A stretch of 64,000 bases of DNA from Agapanthus africanus (taxonomy: Eukaryota; Streptophyta; Magnoliopsida; Asparagales; Amaryllidaceae). Of the stretch, positions 56,909 to 64,000 are shown one piece after another (within the stretch, counting starts at the first letter, position 1; every line of letters begins with the position of its first letter). The stretch spans positions 752,191,632 through 752,255,631 of the forward strand of contig CM057340.1 in NCBI GenBank assembly GCA_030015575.1, given 5' to 3'. The notes under the pieces are model-generated. The model ran no database searches. It had not been told where the DNA came from and saw only the letters and a program-made list of their open reading frames with translations. The position numbers and the translations under genes were made by a program.

Positions 56909-58659
56909 TGACCGCAATCAAACTACGGTGTCGGATGTAGTTAATGAATGAGTGCGGATCGTCCACAGGGATTGTGCAATTCAATTGTATTTTGATACGT
57001 TTGAAATGAAATGTTAAACAACAATAAACGAAAACATGATTCAAGATGTGATTTGTATTCGCGTGTCACTATTCTTTACTCAAGAATCAAGAAACTATAA
57101 ACAATCAAGAATCGGTTGTTTTGATAATATTTCCAATCAACAATCAAGAATATAAGAGAGGCTCGTAGGAATCGATCGGATCTTTAGACGTGATGTAATC
57201 TAAAGGGTTTCGTGTTCTTGTCCTTCGAAGAATTGATACTAGATCAATGGCGATCGACGAGAGTTAGGGTTTTCTTGATGAAATTAGGGTTTCATCTCTT
57301 AACCCTTATTCTTTCGAGGATACCATTTATATTCTAGCCTCTAGCAATTCCAAGAAACGATCGGAACTCACCAATCTCGAGCGATGTCGATCAAGAAAGC
57401 ATCGCAACGAATTGGGTCGTCGATTCTTGAACTTGCTAGGGTTTACAAACTCGTGGGATTCAAGAATCGATTACAAATTTGTTACATAATCATACTAAAG
57501 ATCGTTTCGACTCCCCGACGAGCGGAGTTTTATTCACACATCACCACAAAGACAATATTCAAGAATAGGAATGATAACATGATGCGGAATTTAAAGAAAA
57601 CAAGATAAAAGAATATCACCTTTTATTTAATCAACAATTTCAATACATTCTTTCAAGAATCTACAAGAAGAAGAAATCGATCGTTGACTCGGCTTCGCTC
57701 GTCTCCGTGGATCGTGGATCTACTTTGATCTCTTGCCCGATTGAAGATCGGCTCGGCTCATAAAAGGGTTGAAGGCATCTTGCTTGGCTTGCACTCAAGA
57801 TCTTGAATTGTTGTTGGATTTAGGGTTAGGGTTTCCTACAAGCTCTCTCACTAAACTTGAGGAAGAGGGGATGAAGAAAGAGATTGATTTTCTAAACTTT
57901 CCCAAAGTTGAATATCCTTTTGAATAATGAGCCTAGGGTCTTATTTATAGAGCTCCCAAACCCTAGGTTAGATTTGAATTAGAACTTTCCCTCCCAAAGT
58001 TTGTTGAAGGGTTTCTAGAAGGAGTTTGTTAGGAGTTAGCTTAGGGTTTAAGCTAGGGTTTTAGGGAAAGTTCTAGAAGTATTAGGCTAGTTTAGGTGTT
58101 TGCTGATCTGGAGGAAGTATCTGGAATCATCTGGAAGTTTGTGTGCATAATTGAGCAGTGGGCCATAGTACAGGAGTTGTGCACTGAAATTGGGATGCTG
58201 ACGTCATCATTGGGCCGCGCTTCCGCCGCAAGAACCTGGCATTGGCCGCCCTTCCGCCGCGTATTGTTGGCCTTGGGATCTGTAAATTCTTCAGTGGCTT
58301 GGTACTACTGTTTGGGACTTTCTTTGATGTTTAGATTTGTACTTCCTCTTCTGTGTTGATACCAGATTTGAGTTAAGTGAGTTTACGAGCAATTGTAATG
58401 GTCGAGCACTGTAATGATCGAGCAAGCTTCTCTTTTCCTGCACAGACTTCGAAACAGGGGTTGCAAGATATGGAAAATATGCTATGTAATGCAATGCAGT
58501 CAATTTCCCTAGAAATGCCGATTTTAAGGTCGAATACATGTAATCTGATATTTTGCGACCGATTTGCTAATATGTAGAATATGAATGTCGAACACTTCTA
58601 ATTGTATGCAGATGATATGGAAATTGCCGGTTAAAATATGCAATATTTTCGACTGATCA
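56909..58659 (-). mobile_element. 3' LTR of the gag-protease-only Athila
   Basis: Starts on the - strand TGATCAGTCGAAAATATTGC and ends TTTGATTGCGGTCA, 1751 bases. It shares AATCAAACTACGGTGTCGG with the other Athila LTRs but is a distinct subfamily. The TATA box is at 57942-57949. CTTCCGCCGC words lie at 58210-58262. Confidence 0.88.
57942..57949 (-). promoter_or_regulatory. TATA box of the right-hand Athila LTR
   Basis: The - strand reads GAGCTCTATAAATAAGACCC, about 710 bases into the LTR. Confidence 0.7.
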
Positions 58660-58674
58660 AATACCCCCAAACTT
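58660..58674 (-). other. Polypurine tract of the right-hand Athila
   Basis: AAGTTTGGGGGTATT on the - strand, directly before the LTR start. Confidence 0.85.
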
Positions 58675-59849
58675 AATTTCGATCGTCTCGAGCGAATGTT
58701 TTATTAAAAAGAGAGAAGGAGAAAATAAAGAAAGAGAAAAAACTAACTAGCACACTTTCGTAGGCAACACGATTGCACTGAGCATGTGCAACAAGCCTTT
58801 AAACCTCTAGGTGTCCCTAGTAGGAGGAGTGTTGTCTCCTGAGGGTTTTCAGCGGATTGCACCCACAAAATCCAATAATAAAAGCAAGAACATGAATATT
58901 ACATTTAAAGAAGAGAATTGTAAAAGAAAGACTTTGAAAATTAGGGTTTCCAACTAAGCTAGCTTTTCGGTTGTCATGAGCCCTATCTTAATGGTCATGA
59001 AAAAAATGTCAGAAATCACGTCCTCCCTCAATAAAACATCGTCTTATTCTTCATTCCTATCTTTATTCCAAACATCGATCATATCACCCTGTGTGTGTGT
59101 AAAGACATCCCTACACCCGGAGAATTCAATTCAAGCTATCATACCCTTGCCCATCGGCCTCAGTACTTCTTGGCAAACGAGATTGCTTACACACTTTCAT
59201 GCGACCGTCAATACTTCTTGAGGTACTAACCGACCGATTACTAATGTGCTTGCATGCTTGGTGTATTTTCCTCGTCTTGCACCACCTCAGGCATAGCAGT
59301 GACTCCCAGACCAGTTGACCTTGGGGCACTAGGTGAAGAAGCACCCTTTTGCTATATATTTTTATTGCCCTCGGTGATAACAAAACCAGTATCCATTTTT
59401 CTCACCACTTTAAAACACATATTTTTTTTTTTCATACTTTTGGCTTTAAGACAAGAGCATTTCAAGGTATCCTCTACTATCCCAGGCTTCAAGACGTGTG
59501 TAAGTGCGAATAGCAGGGTAGCCACGTTCAAAATGTTTGGCTTCCAGAATAGAAACTATTTTTCAGACTTATTTTTATCCTCAGATTAGTGACGTCCTTC
59601 ATCTTACTAACCCTTGGGACAACGGCTCATAACTACTTATTACTAGTTCGTATAAGAAAACTTCTAATTTTCTTAGTTTTCTAAAATTTTTCTAATCTCA
59701 TAGATGTAATTTTTCACTATCTAATCTTTTATTATCTTATTTATGTACAAAAATATTTTTATCTTTTTGAAAATTTTTTAAATTTTTATAGGTTTTCGAA
59801 AATGTTTTGTGCTTATGCAAAGTATGATGCAAATGATGCGAAAATAAGC
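58675..59849 (-). other. Non-coding 3' region of the right-hand Athila
   Basis: Shares TAGCACACTTTCGTAGGCAA, CCTCTAGGTGTCCCTAGTAG and GACTCCCAGACCAGTTG with 12121-13214, 19145-20289 and 45461-46454. No ORF. Confidence 0.8.
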
Positions 59850-60062
59850 ACAAACCTCCCCCAAACTTGTTTTCAACAGTGTCCTCACTGTTGCCTTCTG
59901 CTAAATCTCGAAAAACCTGTAAGCTTGGGAGGAATTTATTAGTGGGGGCAAAATATTTAAGTGAAGAACCTCCCCGAAACTTATTTTTGGCTCATCATTT
60001 TGTAAAAAATTCTCTTTTCAGGAGCCAGAAAAATTATACCCCCCCAAACTTGTTTTATGCAA
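59850..60062 (-). other. Stem-loop and three purine tracts after gag-protease
   Basis: On the - strand, tract AAGTTTGGGGGGGTATA (about 60052-60038), tract AAGTTTCGGGGAGGTTC (about 59978-59964), then stem-loop AACAGTG-AGGA-CACTGTT followed by AAGTTTGGGGGAGG (about 59892-59855). Three PPT-like tracts in under 200 bases, in addition to the real PPT at 58660. Confidence 0.7.
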
Positions 60063-60078
60063 TGTTAAACTTTGAAAA

Positions 60079-62988
60079 TCACAAGTGGGGGTAAAAAATC
60101 ATTGGTCGATGCCAAGCTTTGCAAAGACCGAAGGTTAACACCAACCATTCAAAAAATTTATCAATGCAGTGCTCGGGTTGGTGGAAGAAAAAGTGGGGAA
60201 AAGGTAAGTGATGGAATAGAATGTGTGTGCGTCTCATTTTGGAGAGACGATGCAGTGTATGTGATGGATTACTCGCATTCTTCTTACATTTCAGAAGAAG
60301 GGGTGGAGGTTCAATTTCATTGATTTGGAGATGATTCATCTCAACACCCGTGCTATTTAGAAATGCGAGTTCATCAGCGAAGATTTCCTCAAAAGTTTCA
60401 TCTATACCCCGAAGAATAATGTCATCACAAGGTGCGGGGTGATCTTCAGACTCTAAAAGCAGTTCATAATCAGTGTTAATTGTTGACCCGGACATCTCGG
60501 TGGAAGCGTCCGTATGTGTATGATACATAGTTGGGTCAAACAATAACATATGAAAAGAGTCAAGATCGGTATCAGGAGGATTATCTAATTCGCTGCTGTC
60601 GACATCCATTAAGTCGACAGAACAGACCTGAACAGTAGGTTCGGAGGGTACACTTCCTAACTTATAAATGTTCATCTCAATTGTCCTGTTTCCAAAGGAT
60701 AGGGTCATGGAACCGTTACGACAATTGATGATAGCATTGGAAGTGGCCAAAAAGGGGCGACCTAAAATCACCGGAATTTGATTCCGTGAGTTCGCTACAG
60801 GTTGTGTATCAATTACAATAAAATCCACAGGGAAAATAAATTCCCCGATTTTTATTAACACATCCTCTAGTTCACCCCTAGGTCTGGTGATTGATCGGTC
60901 AGCCATCTGGAGAGTGCAAGGAGATGGTTTCAACTCTCCGATTCCTAACTGCTCATAAACTGAGAAAGGAAGCAGGTTAACACTTGCCCCAAGATCTAGT
61001 AGAGCACGGTTAATGTGTTTCTCCCCAATAGAGATGGAAATCGTAGGATAGCCAGGATCCTTACGTTTCCTCGGTAATTGCTGGGGGAAAGCTGTGTCTA
61101 CTGTCTTAGCCATGAATATCTTCTTGGGCATTTGTTTCTTCCTCTTTCTAGTGCAAAAATCTTTAAGAACTTTTGCGTATGCAGGGACTTGTTGAATTGC
61201 ATCTAGAAGAGGGATATTGATGTTAACCTGTTTAAACATCTCAGTGATCTTCTCCATTTGTGGACTTGGTGTGTTAGCCCTTAACCGATTAGGGTAAGGT
61301 GCTTTAGCAATAAGCGCTGGGTCCATCATAGAAGAAGAAAGTGTGTGTGGAACCGATCCCGGAATAGAAGTGGGGATCGTCCGAGGAGGGGTAAAAGAGG
61401 TGGACTGTAATGGCGAGCCTTTTGGGAAATGAAGAATAGGCTTGGAAGAAGATGGTAGGGTAGAAGAAGTGTGTGTGTGAAGAAAGGTCTCAGCCGGGGT
61501 GTTATTGATTGATTTATCAGTATCATCAACTTCTTCCCCAACATGATTGTCAAGCACTCTTCCAGATCTCAAAGTGGTGATTGCATTCACATGATGTGAA
61601 TAACCAGGATTGGGTAAGGGTTGAGCTGGAAGTTTCCCTTTCTCTCTTGCACTTAGTTCGGCTTTTAATCGTGCAATCTCTTCTTCCATTGATTTAATAC
61701 TCTCGTTTTGGGACGCAGAGTTTTTCTTCATGTCATCGACGGAAGATTTCATTTCAGCCGCAACTTGCATGATATTTGTCAAGACCAAATTCATGTATTG
61801 TGCAAAAGAAGAGGATTCATCAGTTCCGGTCAACTGTAAAGGACTAGACAGTGCAGGTGTGTTGACCGTATTTTGAAAATTATGTGCTTGAAAGGGGTGC
61901 TGACTTAATTGAAGTTGTGGCTGCTGTTGTGGTGGAGGGGCCCTTTGGAAATTGTTTTGGTTTGGAACCGTGTTTTGTGATTGTGGTTGGTTCCAAGAAA
62001 AATTAGGGTGATTCCTCCATCCCTGATTATATGTGGAAGAAAAAGGATCGTTTCTAGGTCGTTGAAATGCGGCATTGGTATGCTCACGACCTTGAAACGG
62101 ACATTCTTCCGTCAAGTGAGACGGATCAGAACAGCAGCTACATACAGTTTTGGAAAGTGACATTTGATTAAGGGAGGCAGCTAAAAATTTGTTTTCCATA
62201 GTCTCGAGTTTCTTTTGTATAGCTGAAATGTCAGCTCTAACTCCTATGGAAACATCCGATTGGTTATTGCCACTCCTAAATGATGGACTTTCCCACTGTA
62301 AGGACTTCTCAGCGAACTCTTCTAAGTATCGCCAAGCTTCCCCATCATCCTTAGACATGAAGGTACCTTGACACATGTTTTCAAGGCTCTGTTTAGTGTT
62401 AGGGTTACTGCCTTCATATATGATTCGGCAAAGCTCCCATCTCGGGATGCCGTGATGAGGACATTGAACCAATAGATCCTTGAAACGTTCAAAGCATTTA
62501 GAGAATGGTTCAGCGGGGAGCTGGGCAAATTGATTTAGTTCGCTACGGATTCGAGCTGTCTTTTGTATTGGGTAAAATTTCTTAAGGAATGCCGCGACGA
62601 ATTCTCCCCAATTTGTAATAGAATGTGCGGTAGTGTTGTATAGCCACTTCTCGGCTATATCGCACAAGGTAAATGGGAGAAGTCGTAGACGCATAGCATC
62701 CACTGAAAGTTGTGACGTACCCATCATTGCGCAAACGTTTTCAAATTTGGTAATGAAAACGTAAGCGTCCTCGGTCTCGAGTCCGTGGTATTTGGGTAAA
62801 AGATTGATATACTGGGGCTTTATTTCAAAGTTGTCCCCATTGGCTGGTGGTGTGGATAAGCAGGTCGAAAGAGGACCTCTAAGTGGATAGCATCTTTCCT
62901 GGAGAGAAATGTGGGGTGGAGTAGGATTCTGCGCACCAACGGACGGTGGCAGATTAGGGTCAAAGAAGTTCGATGGATTCGGATCCAT
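60079..62988 (-). CDS. gag: Athila gag-protease polyprotein, intact
   Basis: 969 codons, starting MDPNPSNFFDPNLPPSVGAQ. Gag domain about 55-215 (FEIKPQYINLLPKYHGLETE, AEKWLYNTTAHSITNW, FERFKDLLVQCPHHGIPRWE); CCHC zinc knuckle C283, C286, H291, C296; Gln/Pro-rich linker 305-375; probable coiled coil 402-450; TTLRSGRVLDNHVGEEVD near 471; protease active site LLDLGASVNLLPFSVYEQLG with Asp665 and the ILGRPFLATS segment at 741-750; acidic tail. Gag would form the particle and the protease would cut it. No RT or integrase follows within the element. The start agrees with MDG.. in Y at 16528. No stop interrupts it, unlike every other Athila gag here. Confidence 0.93.
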   Translation of the reverse strand: MDPNPSNFFDPNLPPSVGAQNPTPPHISLQERCYPLRGPLSTCLSTPPANGDNFEIKPQYINLLPKYHGLETEDAYVFITKFENVCAMMGTSQLSVDAMRLRLLPFTLCDIAEKWLYNTTAHSITNWGEFVAAFLKKFYPIQKTARIRSELNQFAQLPAEPFSKCFERFKDLLVQCPHHGIPRWELCRIIYEGSNPNTKQSLENMCQGTFMSKDDGEAWRYLEEFAEKSLQWESPSFRSGNNQSDVSIGVRADISAIQKKLETMENKFLAASLNQMSLSKTVCSCCSDPSHLTEECPFQGREHTNAAFQRPRNDPFSSTYNQGWRNHPNFSWNQPQSQNTVPNQNNFQRAPPPQQQPQLQLSQHPFQAHNFQNTVNTPALSSPLQLTGTDESSSFAQYMNLVLTNIMQVAAEMKSSVDDMKKNSASQNESIKSMEEEIARLKAELSAREKGKLPAQPLPNPGYSHHVNAITTLRSGRVLDNHVGEEVDDTDKSINNTPAETFLHTHTSSTLPSSSKPILHFPKGSPLQSTSFTPPRTIPTSIPGSVPHTLSSSMMDPALIAKAPYPNRLRANTPSPQMEKITEMFKQVNINIPLLDAIQQVPAYAKVLKDFCTRKRKKQMPKKIFMAKTVDTAFPQQLPRKRKDPGYPTISISIGEKHINRALLDLGASVNLLPFSVYEQLGIGELKPSPCTLQMADRSITRPRGELEDVLIKIGEFIFPVDFIVIDTQPVANSRNQIPVILGRPFLATSNAIINCRNGSMTLSFGNRTIEMNIYKLGSVPSEPTVQVCSVDLMDVDSSELDNPPDTDLDSFHMLLFDPTMYHTHTDASTEMSGSTINTDYELLLESEDHPAPCDDIILRGIDETFEEIFADELAFLNSTGVEMNHLQINEIEPPPLLLKCKKNASNPSHTLHRLSKMRRTHILFHHLPFPHFFFHQPEHCIDKFFEWLVLTFGLCKAWHRPMIFYPHL

Positions 62989-64000
62989 CGGTGTGGGTGT
63001 GGTAGTGGGTAAAGAAAAGGTAAATGGGGAATTATCGACTTCGGAGTCGATAAAAGGTACGCGGACTAAACGGGCACTAGAATCCCGTGTCCAGCCTATC
63101 TTGTACTAAAAAGGGTTAGTACAAGTGGCAGCGTTGACTTATAATTAGGGATGAATGAATGCGGTGCTTGCATTGAAAAAGGGACGGATTTTGAAAAAAA
63201 TGATGCGACAAAACAAATGCAGCACACAAACCCTAGAATCTGATGGTCACCTAGGTCCGATCTCTAGACCGCTCCTAACTGCCAAAAGACAAGCCGCAGG
63301 ATAGAATCCTCCACTGCCTCTTTGTCCCCCTGTGGCCGGATAAGTGCCAGGTAAGTGGGAAGGAACCACCACTACAGTGGACCTAATTAATAACCACTAG
63401 CCTTAGACACACTCGCCTTAGGCACCACAAGAAAACGCGGATAAGCAATGAATTACCCACGACCTTCTCTTGTCCTATTGAGCGCGACAGTCCTTAGAGT
63501 CTTCTCTAGATTTCTTTTAGTTAATGGAGGTAATGCGGATGCAAGTTTGACGATTTTCGGGGCCTAGGAAGGGTAATGAAATCCCCACCTAATTTGGATT
63601 TGGCCGTGCCCCTTAAATTTCCGTATTAGAATGCAAACAACCAAGAAATCAAAATCACACACAATTTTTATTTTGCTTTTGCGCGCTGCGATTTATTTGC
63701 AAAGAATCCTGCAGAAAAGGGTTAGTTGGAGCAGAAAAGGGAGAGGGGAGAGAGACAGAAATCACCTGCACTGAAAATTATGCAGAGAACACCCAAGTCT
63801 GCGGCGGTTCCGCCGCATATAGCTGATAATGCCGCCCTTCCGCGCTCAAGTGTTGGGAACAGTGTACAATATTTCAACAGATGCTCTCTGTTGCTTCCCT
63901 CAACTCTCTGGTATATCCCAAATAAGTTTTCCACAGCACAGATTGCTCCAGATCACTTTGCAATCAAATCACAACATACGTGTAAGAGTTTGTACGAATT
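62989..64000 (-). other. 5' leader of the right-hand Athila (partial)
   Basis: Untranslated, matching the leader 16529-17560 in order. Near 63800-63842 it has a hairpin GCGGCG-GTTC-CGCCGC and a second CCGCCCTTCCGCGC word. The primer site is not reached. Confidence 0.8.

Larger units (their letters stand above)
56909..64000 (-). mobile_element. Gag-protease-only Athila, 5' LTR beyond the window
   Basis: 3' LTR 56909-58659, PPT 58660-58674, non-coding 58675-60078, gag-protease ORF 60079-62988, leader from 62989 to the window end. By comparison with Y (leader 16529-17608) the primer site should lie about 50-80 bases past 64000. There is no RT, RNase H or integrase. The intact ORF makes this the youngest-looking element here. 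Left flank TATAT (56904-56908) is the candidate target duplication. Confidence 0.88.

Overview
This window looks like a piece of intergenic, transposon-packed DNA from a plant nuclear genome, most likely a dicot with a repeat-rich genome. I see no host gene. Nearly everything that can be named is an LTR retrotransposon of the Ty3/gypsy superfamily, in three lineages: Athila (gag and pol with the protease pattern LDLGASVNLLP, a PBS close to tRNA-Asp, and an extra ORF after integrase), Tekay-type chromoviruses (LTRs of about 2.9 kb running from TGTAACG to GGGGCGTGACA, with a chromodomain after integrase), and Tat/Ogre-like elements (CACGCCCGGTGGGA primer site, arrays before a GGTGGGGGCA-type polypurine tract, antisense extra genes).

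Layout. 1-3060: 3' end and LTR of a Tat-like element on the + strand. 3061-5239: unidentified DNA. 5240-29314: one Tekay chromovirus on the - strand, bounded by a TTTTT target duplication. Its 5' LTR is split by a solo LTR (23575-26494, duplication TCCAG). Its internal region is split by a tandem Athila array (11702 to about 22905), in which two gag-protease internal regions share one LTR. 29315-29730: rest of the target that received the chromovirus. 29731-34847: a second, + strand Tekay copy with a decayed gag, plus another LTR. 34848-44037: a short Tat/Ogre-like element on the + strand without gag or pol. Its LTRs are strings of small hairpins and tandem arrays, a 3.26-kb solo LTR sits in its 5' LTR, and its interior holds an antisense exon with its own TATA box. 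44042 to about 53555: the most complete Athila, - strand (LTR, env-like ORF, integrase, RT-RNase H, protease, gag), lacking its 5' end. 53556-56903: Tat-like fragment with tandem repeats and the decayed C-terminal exons of a multi-exon gene on the - strand. 56909-64000: a younger-looking gag-protease-only Athila on the - strand with an intact 969-codon ORF; its 5' LTR lies beyond the window.

How the parts work together. The gag-protease-only Athila elements would need RT and integrase from a complete relative such as the 44-53 kb copy, which is itself damaged. Signals that recur across copies are the most interesting content: a tRNA-like pol III promoter at a fixed place in five Tekay LTRs, a stem-loop plus polypurine module downstream of Athila ORFs with a compensatory base-pair change, and the hairpin-train LTRs of the Tat-like elements. 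All assignments come from reading the sequence and recalled family features; no database search or alignment program was run.
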